In this document: positions 42,574-53,740 of the stretch, in pieces
How positions within the stretch are numbered: the first letter of the stretch is position 1
How the letters are laid out: each line of letters begins with the position of its first letter
From: Aplidium turbinatum
Lineage: Eukaryota > Chordata > Ascidiacea > Aplousobranchia > Polyclinidae
Assembly: GCA_918807975.1 (NCBI GenBank)
Contig: OU964919.1
Coordinates: 41,299,824-41,363,823, forward strand
Length of the DNA: 64,000 nucleotides
Direction: 5' to 3'
Translations under genes and position numbers: made by a program
The notes under the pieces: generated by a model
Told to the model about the DNA's origin: nothing
Database searches by the model: none
The model's input: the letters and a program-made list of their open reading frames with translations, nothing else

Positions 42574-43365
42574 GGGATAACCAATCAAGGCTTTGTCAGT
42601 CCGAGGATAACGATTCAAAACCAAACCAAGAAGTATCAGCCAGTGGTTATACTTTTATCGAAAGTTGAGTGTAATGGTTTATTGGAACAAGTTAGCTTAC
42701 ATGTAACAGTTTGTTTTTGAGGAGAATTTGAAGATAAAAATCAAAATGGAGGTTTGGGGACCTATGGTCTAGTAGTGTGTGGTGACCTATGAAGCCTGAG
42801 ATGAAGTTGATTGCTATTCTAATTAATTTAATTTTTTGCTCAGATATCATTGAAAGTCTATTTTTAAAGTTGAAGAATTTTTACAATTATTACAAATTTC
42901 GTATGTGGAAAGAATGCCGACATTATAGCTTGTAACGTTTGAAGTGTCGAAGTCTAAGCATACTGTATGTCACTTTTATTTTGATTTTGTGCATTTCTTA
43001 TTGAAGAAATACAATGTTCTTTGAATACATTTTAATCGAAAGACAGAGAACACAACACAGCTCATACAAAAAATACCTTAGCCCTATTAATTTTTAAGCT
43101 TGTACGCTCGAACATTTCATAAATCCATCGGCCCCCAGTTCATATTCCATAGGTCCCCACTCATGAGGACCTATGGGACGTGTTAGCGGCGTTTCCAATA
43201 GGTAAAAAATACATGCAATAAACAATAGAATTTTACTATATTTGTGTGAGACGGATAAAGTAGGAACCGTAGCAGTTTATACCATTTTCTTATGGTGCAA
43301 TTGCGTATACGTTTGGTTAAACTTCAAATATTTCTAGTTTGGCACCATAGGTCTCCTACTTCCCC

Positions 43366-44338
43366 TATGCTACATTTCTAAATTGTAAACCAAAAAACCG
43401 CAACCAAAAAACAAAACTAGCCGAAAACCCGCGATTGCTGAATTTTTCCCACGAATTTGAAACAAAACCAGCTCAATTTTACGGGAAAACCATGGAACTG
43501 GCAACTTTATATCGAAGCCAATCACATCAAAAGACTGAATTGGCATGAGGGAATCAGGCACACGGCTATTTCTTTCAATACTTATTACAGCTTGAAACGT
43601 CAAATTATATGAATTACTGTACACAACGTAAAGTAAAAATCATGCACAATTTTCATCTGCCTCATCCGCATCACGTTTGTCATCCGCAGTGCAATTTTTT
43701 TATCCGCACAAGTGCGTATAGCGTACCATCCCACGGGTTGAAAAGCACTGACGTAAGCCGAGTCGCTCAGTTTTTATCTCAAGCAGTTTTTGTATACGTT
43801 TATATCCGATAAAGTCTGCTCACACAAATGTGTTGAATAGGGTGGAGAGAAAAAAATGTTTAAGCCTTAAAAGTGGGTTTAGGCCTAAAAACAACTTTTA
43901 AGGTGATTTTAGTCATTTACCACCTGTACCCAAGTGGCTAAATAGCCCGAAAAGTCACGTGACCTTCAAAATTGGACAAAAATTTCATAATTTGAGAAGC
44001 GGTTTAGAATGCTAATTTTTGGCTTATAATGCCCAGAAGGTCCATGTTTACACCTGCTATAAACGCACTGTAGCCCATCCAAAGACTATGTTATGGTTTC
44101 TTCAAACTTCCGGGCCTCTTGGAAAGGTTACGGGCCTCTAATAGTAATTTCATCCCCGGCCCGGGTCCAAAAGTAGCCTACCTTTTGGATCTCCCTGTCA
44201 ACGCTACTGGTATTTTGTACTTCCACCTTTGGATTTCGAGGTGTTCTGTAAGAACTAGAAGGTAGCCTATGTTAATTTCATCGATACAAATCACGTTAGA
44301 AAGTTTAAACTGTTGGACTTTCCTTTAAGATTTCAAAA
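43366..44338. other. No gene recognised
   Basis: Intergenic. Words resembling hAT ends ('ccctgtcaacgctactgg' near 44200) match those near 28200, so a decayed shared repeat is present at about 44100-44215. Confidence 0.4.
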
Positions 44339-44449
44339 ATGGCAGGTGGGTTCCTTATTGAACTTGCAGTCATTGGCGTTATGGTTGCAGTTTCCACGAT
44401 AGCATTTATTTTTTATTTATTTTTTCAACGAAAAGAAAGTAGGCTACCT
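44339..44449 (+). CDS. Candidate first exon of a small membrane protein
   Basis: ATG at 44339 in good context (AAAATGG) opens MAGGFLIELAVIGVMVAVST and continues IAFIFYLFFQRKE, one strongly hydrophobic segment followed by basic residues. This is typical of a type-III/signal-anchor membrane protein. A GTAAGC donor follows at 44450. A GGCTA heptamer insertion lies just before it. The downstream partner exon was not found, since a SINE and a LINE follow. Identity unknown. Confidence 0.3.
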
Positions 44450-44519
44450 GTAAGCTGCTGATCTTTAGGAGGGTTGCTGAGGCCGAGGGTCCTTACTTTC
44501 GCAACAGTTGGTTTGGGTT

Positions 44520-44815
44520 TTAAATCATTATCCTCAGATGTCGAATTGACAAAGCCTTGATAGGTTATTCCTGGTAGTTTCTCATAGCCTACTTGTAGCT
44601 TAGAGGCTTTTGAAGCAGCGCCGGTTACCGAGATTGGTAGGGTGAAGTTTTCCGATTGTTGAAGTGTTGTGGCTGGAGAATTATTCATCCATCTGGTGCT
44701 GCTGAATGGAGAGCAATCTTGAAAATGCGTTGCTCAAGCGCACACCCCGAGAATGGAACCAGCGCCGCGGGATCTTGAGTCGGCGCGCTAACCACTGAGC
44801 CATCGGGAAGGACAG
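44520..44815 (-). repeat. tRNA-derived SINE (family A), uninterrupted copy
   Basis: In minus sense the head reads GATGGCTCAGTGGTTAGCGC with B-box-like GGTTCCATTCTC. The body is homologous to the 41-kb copy and ends near 44520. Relative to the two other copies in the window it carries two extra 5-bp pieces, AGCTA and GGCTA, each directly after a TA (about 44584-44605). Confidence 0.8.
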
Positions 44816-45230
44816 CGGAGTGATGTAAAAAGTTTCTTTAGCCACCCTTTCGGTTTTCAATGCTACTTTCACAGCACGTTTGAAAGCAACTTCGTCTTGT
44901 AGTTGTTCCAAGAGTAGTTTAATATGCTCTTTGTAGGGTTTTCACAATTTTCTTTTCTATTTCCTCATCATAAACTAACTATTTCCTCTTATTTACTCAT
45001 TTTGAAAACTAATTTCATCCAAAATTTCCTCTTCACACAAAACTTTGAAACACAAAATAAGCTACACAAACGTAGACTGTAGCCTAGTAGGTTACGGACT
45101 TACGGTACCTTCTGAGTTCCATAACTAAACATTAAATCATGAGCATGTTGATAAATCACCGTTGTAAACTTGCAACAATTTAAATAGATAAAATGACTTT
45201 GTTCGCAAACGTGATACATGGATGGTGAAC
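44816..45230. other. No gene recognised
   Basis: Spacer between the SINE and the LINE. A minus-strand open stretch (44911-44820, KPYKEHIKLLLEQLQDEVAF) runs into the SINE and is unassigned. Confidence 0.35.
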
Positions 45231-45242
45231 TGAAATATAACT

Positions 45243-48035
45243 GATGGCTATCCCTCGTCTTCGAGGATGATGGCTTTCGCAATAAAATAAAAGCTAACGG
45301 TGAGTTCTTAAATGGCTAATTAGTCCAATCTTGGCTTTGAAAGTTCGGTTACATTTGATACATTTAAGATCCTTTGGGAGAGTTGGTTGTGGGTGTGATT
45401 GTCGTTCTTTTCTTTGCATTCTTTTTTCTTTTAACCTTTTAGATCTGCTCTTCTCAAACGTGGCAGCACCTTTCTGAGTGGCAGATCTCCAAAGCAGCCT
45501 ATCCTCTGCGGTTTCCTCCCAGTTTGTATAATTGATGTTACACATTTTAGGATTACTCTTTAGTGAGTCTTTATACCGCTTCTTTTGTCCACCTACCGAA
45601 CGCTTACCCTTAGCCAATTCCGAGTAGAACATTTGCATAGGGAGACGCTGATCTGGCATTCGCACTACATGCCCGCACCATCTGAGTTGTTTTCGAATAA
45701 TGCGGGACTCAATGCTTGTTGTTTCAGCCTCTTCTAGCACGCTCAAATTTGTTCTTTTCTCTTCCCAGCTGATATTCAGAATTTTGCGCAGGCAGCGCTG
45801 TTGGAATCTTTCAAGAGTTTTAATATGGTTTCGGTAGGTGGTCCAGGTCTCGGAAGCATATAGTAGTGTTGTGATAACTACTGCATTGTAGACGGCGAGC
45901 TTTGTACTTTTTCGTATGTTATGGTTGTCAAATATTCGTGAGCGAAGTTTTCCAAAAGCAGTACTAGCACAATTTAAACGATGTTGTATTTCATCCTGAA
46001 GGTCGCGCTGTCTGAAATTTCACTTCCGAGGTAGCAGAAGTGTTTCACATTCTTTAGAGGTGTACCATCGAGAAGGATTTCTGGCAGAACACTGGTACGA
46101 TCTTTAAGAAGTGGTTGAAAGAGGATCTGAGTCTTGTTAATATTGACGCTGAGTCCAAGCCTCTTGTATGCTTGATGAAAAGCATACAGAATCTGCTGTA
46201 GGTGGTTTTCACTCAGTGCTGCTACACAGTTATCATCGGCATATTGAAATTCCATGATACTCTGTGTTGTAGTCTTTGATTTACTTTTAAGGCGGGCGAG
46301 GTTAAAGAGCTTTCGATCCATGCGGTAAGATATGTCAATGCCAGATGGAAGGTCACGGTGGACTATTTCCAAGATAGATGCAATAAAAATTACAAAAAGA
46401 GTTGGTGCCATTACGCAGCCCTGTTTCACTCCAGAGTTAACTAGGAAAGGTTCAGAACTGTTGTTGCTGGTCTGTACTCTGGCAAACATACCATCATGAA
46501 GAAGACGCAGAATACGAAGAAATTTGTCTGGACATCCATATTTCGAAAGTACATCCCACAGGAGATCTCTTGAGACACGGTCGAAGGCCTTAGATAGGTC
46601 AATAAACGCCATGTACAGTGGTTGATGTTGTTCACGACACTTTTCTTGCAATTGTCTGAGGGAAAATATCATGTCTGTGGTGCTACGCGATGGCCTGAAG
46701 CCAGCCTGAGATTCAGGAAGGATCTTCTCGGATATCAGTTTGAGGCGATTGATCAAAATCTTGCCAGCAGTTGCTAACAGAGAGATCCCACGATAATTTT
46801 CACACTCTGATCGATTACCTTTGCGCTTGTATATGGTGATGATATTAGCATCTTTGAAATCAGATGGAACAATTTCATTTGTCCAGATTTTGATTAGCAG
46901 TTGATGAAAGTTATGTTGGATTAAACTGCCACCTACTTTGTAAATCTCTGCTGGGATTCCATCAGGGCCCGCTGTTTTGTTGTTTTTCATGACCATGATG
47001 GCAGTTTTGACCTCTCCGAGAGATAGTGTCTGAGAAAGAGAGTCTTCTTGTGTCATGTTGGGAATGATGTCAATCACGCATTTGTCAATAACAGCTGTAT
47101 GGTTGAGAAACTCCTCAAAATGTTCCTTCCATCGAGATCTTATTTCGGCTTCGCTCTTAAGTATCGTTTCTCCATCCTTACTTCTCAGAGGGGATTGTCC
47201 ATGCGTGGATGGTCCGTAGACTTCTCTTATTGCATTAAAAAAGCCATGTGTGTTATTGGTATCTGCCAGCTGTTGTATTTCGTGGGATTTCTTCTCCCAC
47301 CACTGATCCTTGAGAATACGAGTAGTTCTTTGGACTTCAGCCTTACATTTTTTGTACAGGTCACGTTTTATATCAGATTGAGAGTCATTCTGGAGCGTGA
47401 TAAAGGCTTCTCGCTTTCTATCGATTAGTTCCCTAAGAACTTTATCGTTCTCATCGAACCTTTATCGTTCTCATTCTCATCGAAAGTGGATCCTAAAGAG
47501 GGCTGCTCAGTCGTGATAACTGCTGCCGAACATATTTCCTGCTTCTTCCAAAAGATAGAGCGACTGAATCAAGTTACCACCACTAACGTGTCGGGTCCGC
47601 ACTAGAAACTTCCAGCTTTCACTTGCCTGTTCCCGTTATGCATTATCGATCGCCGTTAGGTTTGAGTGTCTTGCGAAGACGCCTGTGCGTGAATTGATTA
47701 GCGTGGACTTGCTGGCGCACACTCAACAAGCATACATAAACTTGACAAGGCCATCAGCTTCATCCAATGGCAAGGCAAGCCAAGACGATTGGAGCTGGTG
47801 GCATGCTGCAGCCTTCATCCGCCTTCACAGTCGTTGAGCCTGGCTGGCTTCATCCGCCTGTTCCGCCGTTGGGGACTTGGGGACTTTGGACTACGTTTTG
47901 TCTGACCTCTACCTTTCAACCAACCTGGCATGGGTGACCCTTCTGGGAGCAGTTAGCTCCCGCCAGTACAGCTCTAGAGGTCATTGAGGCACGGAAACTC
48001 TCTCACCACGTTAAGGTAGTAGTCCGAGGAGAGAG
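45243..48035 (-). mobile_element. Non-LTR retrotransposon with both ends and TSD, endonuclease missing
   Basis: Flanked by the perfect 12-bp duplication TGAAATATAACT (45231-45242, 48036-48047). On the minus strand a 5' UTR-like segment of about 580 bp (48035-47455) passes directly into the linker just before reverse transcriptase, so the APE endonuclease present in such elements is gone. The RT frame and a zinc-finger tail follow. The 3' UTR is short and ends 'gacgagggatagccatc'. A full 5' end plus internal deletion is unusual, because LINE copies normally truncate from the 5' side. Confidence 0.85.
45294..47457 (-). pseudogene. LINE reverse transcriptase with C-terminal zinc finger
   Basis: Read on minus. 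An upstream linker (FDENDKVLRELIDRKREAF, RWKEHFEEFLNH) leads into NKTAGPDGIPAEIYKVGG, ITIYKRKGNRSECENYRGIS, ILPESQAGFRPSRSTTDM, AFIDLSKAFDRVSRDLLW (first catalytic Asp), GVKQGCVMAPTLF, and EFQYADDNCVAAL (the YADD catalytic box). One frame change near 45985 follows, then LLYASETW, QLRWCGHVVRMPDQRLPMQ, RWR-like basic stretches, and a CIKCNRTFKAKIGLISHLRTH finger with a stop at 45294. RT core residues are all present. Clade probably RTE/CR1-like, not settled. Confidence 0.85.
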
Positions 48036-48047
48036 TGAAATATAACT

Positions 48048-48794
48048 AACATAAACATGAAAAAAAAATCAACAAAAATGGCGATTGATGTGGCTAAATG
48101 GAACTAGGCTACTGTATTGAAATTGATGAAATCATGCTTGGTCAACCAGGCCCATGCTTTAAACTCGAGATTTTCTGGCATTGCAACCATAAAACTTCCT
48201 TCTATGTGCTAAGTTGATATTGACGTTTTGTTGGCATATAAACTTGGGTAGTCCTACCCACATGAATGGTTCAATTGAGTGCACTGCATAGCTAAGCTAA
48301 TTATGGAGAAAATATAATTTCACTTCGAGCTTACACATTCACTATGGCGAGGCTACCACCTGGTAGGCTATAGCCATGCTTCTTCGACTAGTCGATTGTA
48401 ATGAAATTTTTTGTTATTGGTTTTCACATCACTGGATAATCTATCTATTGGCCTACAAGCCAAAATCTCAAGCCATCCAAGCGGAGCTCACTATATCCCC
48501 TCATCCAAGCAACCAATTATTCTAAAGGCTAACTCGATAGGCGGTCTTGCTTGTAGCTTGTCGGCTATTGGAAAATCTGTAAAAGTCTTTTCTGTAAAGT
48601 TTCAGGAATGTGAAATACGGATACGGTAGGCTACAAAGTTTCTCGTTTACAAGTAGTTTGTATGGCTAAGTAGGCCAGGGGTCCGCAAATACTTGTTGGC
48701 GCGACCCAAAAAACAATCGTTCGAATTCTTCGCGACCCAAACGTTTCAGAAGCATATAATTTTGCTCAAAATCCTTTGCAATTTAATATCTATT
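48048..48794. other. No gene recognised
   Basis: Intergenic. A lone hAT-like left end (CAGGGGTCCGCAAATAC) lies at about 48675. Confidence 0.4.
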
Positions 48795-50082
48795 CCAATA
48801 CGGTCGTTCCGCTTATTAAGTTCACATGAGGACCGGACGAGTTTGGGCTTATTAATCGGGGAACAATTTTCTACCACTCCTATAGGCTACCTTCAATAAT
48901 TCCGGAATGGACCAAATTTGGCTTAATAAGAGGGTGGACCTAACTGTGCTCTTCGTCGTCGTCGTCGTGAAAGCCTCTGGGGGCGAGTGCCTATTCTTTT
49001 ACCAACCCAGACTCACGATGTTCCCGGACTACACTGAAAGACTACTAGAGAGCAGCCAGTCTTTGGTTCATCATCCATGACGCGCAGACCTTCCACTCCG
49101 TTAGGTGGCTTAAAGATGGTACAGTCATTGATGATGTGGTCTACGGTCTGTTCCTCGACACCACATTTACAGGAGGAGGAAGAGGCCATTCCCCATCGGT
49201 GCATGGTTGAGCGGAAAAGCCCGACACTCGTACGAAGACGGTTGAGGCGCACCCATGCCTGTTTTTTGTATTGTCGGCCGACGGAGCATGTGTCGGAGTC
49301 AGAGATGAACGAATGGAGTCTGGTGGTATTTGACTTCCATTCAGAATTTCATTTATGGCTCGCCCAAGTAGCCGCAGAGATGACTTGTTCATTAGCTTGG
49401 TTGATCACAAGTTGAGCGGCTGGCACGAATGGATGACTTGATTTCAATTGACGTGACTGCTCGTTTGGGGGAGCAGAAATCTTGTGGTGGAGAAGATGGT
49501 TAAGCTCCATAGTGCCCGTCGGCCGAAAGACAGAGTCGCTTCTTCACAACGAAGCTCAGCAAGTTGGATGCCAGCGAGAATGGGAAAATTGTCCTATGGT
49601 GTGGGACGCAGGCATCCGGTCTCTGAGCGCAGGGCGCTGTGTAGGGCAGTGTGGATGTTGTGGCAGTGAGCACTGCAGCACCAAACAGGAGCACAGTACT
49701 CTGCTGAAGAGTAGACAAGGGCTAAGGCTGCTATACGCAGTGTCAGCTCTCGCCTCCCAGCTGGAGCTTGCCAGGCGCTTGAGTAGCGCAGTGAGGGATG
49801 TCAGTTTCTTGCGCAGTGACACCAAATGGCGGTGGTATGTAAGCGATCTATCTGGTGTCACCACAAGATATTTTGGTTCGGGACAGAAGAGAGGTTTTCC
49901 CTTCTTCTGAATATGTAGCTCACGATCAGCTTCCCGATTGTGTAGGTGGAAAGCTGCTGCCACAGTTTTAGTTTCGCTGAGTTTCAGCCGCCATCTCTGG
50001 AGATAAGCTGAGAGAGTTTTCATGTCCTCGCTCAAGGTGTCTTCTAAGCTTTCTAACCGAGGGCTTAATAAGCAGGGACTAT
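48795..50082. mobile_element. pogo-like element hosting a LINE tail (tentative boundaries)
   Basis: Left 'cgttccgcttattaagttca' and inverted right 'ccctgcttattaagccctc' form the common 'cttattaag' pogo-like terminus. The intervening sequence is mostly the inserted LINE fragment 48955-50044. Short flank word CTAAC on both sides of the LINE suggests its target duplication. The exact outer ends are uncertain. Confidence 0.45.
48955..50044 (-). pseudogene. LINE (jockey/CR1-like) 3' fragment
   Basis: 5'-truncated copy on minus. It starts LEDTLSEDMKTLSAYLQRWR and continues LKLSETKTVAAAFHLHNREA, PKYLVVTPDRSLTYHRHL, LLKRLASSSWEARADTAYSS, then across frame changes YNF-like and SSLRLLGRAINEILN, RLNRLRTSVGLFRSTMHRWG, CKCGVEEQTVDHIINDC, and a GTCGTC simple-repeat 3' tail at about 48955. 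This is the end of RT plus the C-terminal region common to jockey/CR1-type LINEs in invertebrates. Several breaks. Inactive. Confidence 0.75.
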
Positions 50083-50706
50083 TGTACTACAATCGAAAGT
50101 ATAAATTTTCTTGTACAAAATTTTACAAAACTTAGCACATAAAAGATTACCGTAAGTGATTGTGTTTATTTTTGCCATACAAGTTATATTTATAGTACGG
50201 TAAGTTTAAACCGTTTAGACCAGGGGTGGGAAAGTTGTTCAAAGAAAGAGCCGCTCGCGGATAAACCATAAACACCAGCGAGCCGCAAAATCAGTTGACA
50301 TAACATAACAGCAATAAAAACACAATGATTGTTTATCCATATGAGTTATGTACTTGACTCACTGGGTTTAGTACATAGTTAGTTGATCCTTTTAATTCTT
50401 AAATGTGGTGAGGGAACCACATTTTATCATCACGTGATCTTAAAGTTTCTCATCGCGTGGTCTCTCATCTGGTTTGAGTTGACGATTGATATTATATGTG
50501 GTGCTGAAGTTAAAAAGTTGTGTTTTGACCTTGGAAAGTAGATTTTGAAAATATAGGTAGCCTATGTCCAATAATATTTTTTTATACTTGCTGGTTACTG
50601 AGACAGTTTCATTTAATTTGTTTGGTAGCTTACCAAACAAGCTACGTTCTGAATAAAAAGCGTGCCATGAAGCTTTGCTGTAATTTTAACATTTTCATGG
50701 CGGTAT
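50083..50706. other. No gene recognised
   Basis: Intergenic. 'CAGGGGTGGGAAAGTTG' at about 50222 is a typical hAT left end, without an identified right end. Confidence 0.4.
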
Positions 50707-51592
50707 AGTTAAGGTGTTAGTTGAGCCACTGCCTTCGATCGGTGTTAGTTGAGCCAGTGTAAAAAGGGCGTTATAATGCTTACGATACCTCCATACACCT
50801 TAAGCCTGTTTACTGTCCAACAAATCTCTTTGAACTACATAAAACTCCACAAAGGCACATAAACTTGGTCAAGCTTTAATGAAATGGTGTTATTTGGATG
50901 CCGTAGCAATACCTTCATTGTTTGATGTGTAGGCTACATTGAGTTACGAGCGACTCTTGAAGCAATTGTTAACCTGTTTTCATATGTTGATATTATTAGC
51001 CTACTTTAAATATAAACTAAGGCCTGGAAAAGAAACGTGGTTAAATTTGTGTTTTCAAAAATAATAAATGAGGCTCAACTAACTCCAGTCTGTGGATCAA
51101 CTAACCCTTACCGTGGTGTTAGTTGAGCCATTTGACTACTAGTTTTTAAACACCTGTGGACCTGGTTGTCGTCGTTCGATAAGGCTTGTAGCCTACTCAT
51201 GGGCTCTATCCAAGGGGGGCTGAGGGGGGTGATCACCTCCCCACTAATTGAAGTGGGGGGGGGGGTGATCAATGCAAAATCACCCCCCCCACTAATTTGG
51301 CTTTGAAAAGGTTTTGTGATATTTTATTGATCAAATTTTGAAAAATATATTTTCGCTGTTAGCACATTTTGAATTTTTTATCGATATGAATATATACTTT
51401 ATTTCAATATGAATTTTTGGTTTGGCAACCCTGAACTACGAGCCAGGCGTTTACACTGTGTTTTAACTTAGTTTGCTTGGTAGCCACTTTAACAAGAAAA
51501 ACTTGTGCTACTGCAAATGACTAGAATGACACCGCCAACCAATCAGAACATGTTATAAGAGGCTACCGTCCAATTGTGACCTTTCTCGCACT

Positions 51593-51742
51593 TAGCCAGA
51601 GAGTTAATCTTTGTTTTGAACTTTATTTGGTAATTACAGAAGAAAAAAGAGCAATAGCAGTTGTGAGAATCGAACCCGCGTCAATGAAATGACTACTTTC
51701 TAACCCTAACCCCTAAAAAGCCAACCAGCTGCCAACTTAGTC
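51593..51742 (-). repeat. tRNA-derived SINE (family C), inverted copy
   Basis: Reverse complement matches 17665-17795, including the B-box-like GGGTTCGATTCTC and the 'attgctcttttttcttctg' body. Directly abuts the family S SINE. Confidence 0.65.
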
Positions 51743-51744
51743 GG

Positions 51745-51972
51745 CAGCAGTGGCCGAGTGGTTAGCGCGTTGGGCTCGCAGTCGAGAGCCTGCATGTTCG
51801 ACTCCAGCCACCCGCACTTGCTGTTGTTTCTCTGGGGAAGAAACTTCACTATGAGTATAATTGCCTCTACTCAGTGATCGATTTTGAGTAATGGGTAGTA
51901 CCAAATTTAAGTCATAAGTAGAGTAGACAACCGAAAACAGACATTGCCGTCGGCTGCAGCGTGGGTCAGGTG
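51745..51972 (+). repeat. tRNA-Ser-like SINE (family S), 5' part
   Basis: Starts GCAGCAGTGGCCGAGTGG with B-box-like GTTCGACTCC. Continues to 51972, where an LTR retrotransposon is inserted. The remainder is at 55134-55230. The intact copy at 26832-27138 (minus) supplies the empty site. Confidence 0.85.
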
Positions 51973-52341
51973 TGTACCGACTGCTGTCTCGTATTCGTCA
52001 TCAGCCATATCTGCAGTGCAGTTATCATAATTCTACTGTTTAGTCTACTTTCAAGTTTTAATATTATTAGCATAATTCAACTGTTTCAAGTTTTATTAAT
52101 TCATTTCCAATGCGCCTGGCAGCACTCGATTCTTGCATAAAACACGCTAGCATGGCAATATTCGTTCTTTTTTTAAATTGACACAACTTGGTGTAGCTCG
52201 TCGTTGTCTCGGCTATCTGATGACATCCTCTTGCACGCTGGGTAATCAATAAAGAAACCCTTTTGAGAAGCAACAGTAGTGCTTTGTCCACGTATACAGA
52301 ATGTTAGCTTAGCCACATCTGCTTTAGCCACTTCTGTTACA
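51973..52341 (+). repeat. 5' LTR
   Basis: 369 bp, TG...CA ends. Contains an AATAAA-type signal (within 'gtaatcaataaagaaac'). Matches the 3' LTR along its full length. Confidence 0.85.
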
Positions 52342-52436
52342 ATGGTGACCCCGAGTACATTTTTCGAACTCACGACCTGCAACAACGACATCCACGCCAC
52401 CTGGTAATGTACCACGTTTTTTTTCAAATATTTTTT

Positions 52437-52775
52437 TTAACTTTCTGAAATTATCTCTAACTGTAGTCTACATGCATAGTTTCTAACTTTTATTCCTAGA
52501 TACCTTATCCTTGTGGTTGCCATAGAAACCACTGCATGCTAAATTTTTTTAATTTTCTGTAATTATCTCCTACTCTAGTCTACATGCATAGTTTCTAACT
52601 TCTATTTCTACGGTACCTTAACCTTGTGGTTGCCACACAAACCACTGCATGCTAATAATTTTAACCTTATGTAATTATCTATGGTAGTCTTTATGCTTCG
52701 TTTATAACTTCCATTTTTTTCTACGGTACCTTATCTTTACTGTTGCTATAAAAACCACTGTACAATTTTTTTTTA
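52437..52775 (+). repeat. About 110-bp tandem repeat inside the LTR element
   Basis: Three copies of a unit containing 'gtagtctacatgcatagttt' and 'gttgccatagaaaccactg'. The third is more diverged. Non-coding. Confidence 0.7.
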
Positions 52776-53214
52776 ACTAATTGCAAGTAGCTTATTGCCG
52801 CCCTTATTCCTCATTAATTTCCCCACTATGCCTCGTTTCCCTACATTTTCTCGTGGCGTCACTCCCCATACAACGGCATTCGTCATACTTACATTGCTTC
52901 AACGTTTGCTGACGTTGCATCAATGTAAGGGTGACGGATCCACCTCTGTGTCTTCATAATCAAGTTTATCGCCTTCATGACGTAGCCTAACCACTGCAAT
53001 GTCAACTAACTACGTCATGATGTCTCATTGCGCGCTGGTCAACTGCCAGCGCAAATATTTCTGTGTTTACATAAGCAACCGCCATACACCTACTGTATTG
53101 TTTTACATGCTGCAAACTCACTTGTCAGCCTACCGATTTTATCTCGGTATGTAGCCTACATCACAGCTTCGTACACCGCTTCAGCCTGCGCTTGCCGCTA
53201 TTTTGTCACAGCAA

Positions 53215-53345
53215 TTTACCGTCCTGAGCAAGACGTCAAAACTGCATTCATTCTGTAGCCTACCGTCCTGAGCAAGACGCCAAAACTGCATCCATTCTGT
53301 AGCTTACCGTCCTGAGCAAGACGTGAAAACTGCATCCATTCATTC
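53215..53345 (+). repeat. 45-bp tandem repeat inside the LTR element
   Basis: Three units of the form 'taccgtcctgagcaagacgt' plus 'caaaactgcatccattctg'. Non-coding. Confidence 0.8.
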
Positions 53346-53530
53346 ATTTTATAATCACTCGCTTAACTACAGTCATGTGACGTTGTAACTACTTTTTATG
53401 CTCGTGTTTGTCGCTTTTTTTAATGAGTGCTGAACCTACTCAGTACCTATACTACGACTCTCATAGTTTCTTGTCTCGTTTCCTACCTAGCCAGCCGGCA
53501 TTGCCTTGCCATGCCTTACCAATTTAATAA

Positions 53531-53740
53531 CTTGTATCCCTGCATGTATCGCTATTCTTTTTTCATTATGTGTCCCATCATCAGCCGGCGTCTGCCGCCT
53601 ATGGCACTGCCATATTGCAACTACTTGTATCCCTGCATGTATCGCTATTCTTTTTTCATTATGTGTCCCATCATCAGCCGGCGTCTGCCGCCTATGGCAC
53701 TGCCATATTGCAACTACTTGTATCCCCGCATGTATCGCTT
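53531..53740 (+). repeat. 93-bp tandem repeat inside the LTR element
   Basis: Two full units and a partial third ('cttgtatccctgcatgtatc' at 53531, 53624, 53717). 93 bp equals 31 codons, so an open frame runs through it. I regard that as a consequence of the repeat rather than a gene. Confidence 0.8.

Larger units (their letters stand above)
40966..42660 (+). repeat. tRNA-derived SINE (family A), split by a hAT element
   Basis: The head GCCCCGTTAGCTCAGTGGTA with B-box-like GGTTCGACTC starts at about 40971. The body runs to 41198, is interrupted by 41199-42573, and resumes at 42574 ('gggataaccaatcaaggctt') to about 42660. The 44.5-kb copy is continuous across this point ('ccaggaataacctatcaagg'), proving the order of insertion. 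Not a functional tRNA gene. Confidence 0.8.
40696..43365. mobile_element. TA-flanked element with repeated GACCTATGG motifs
   Basis: The inverted ends (left GTAAGGGAGATGTGAGAC; right, inverted, GGGGAAGTAGGAGACCTATGG) are imperfect but flanked by TA (40694-40695, 43366-43367). The word 'gacctatgg' recurs inside in both orientations (for example near 40728, 42760, 42788, 43140, 43170). It hosts a SINE, which hosts a hAT element, which hosts a hAT relic. Same construction as 17801-18770 and 50707-55706. Confidence 0.5.

Noticed and set aside
49482-49910. 142-codon plus-strand frame
   Set aside because: Antisense shadow of a LINE fragment whose minus-strand translation matches known LINE C-terminal motifs.
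52067-52291. Identical 74-codon frames at 52067 and 54859
   Set aside because: They lie in the two LTRs, and their identity reflects LTR identity rather than a gene pair.
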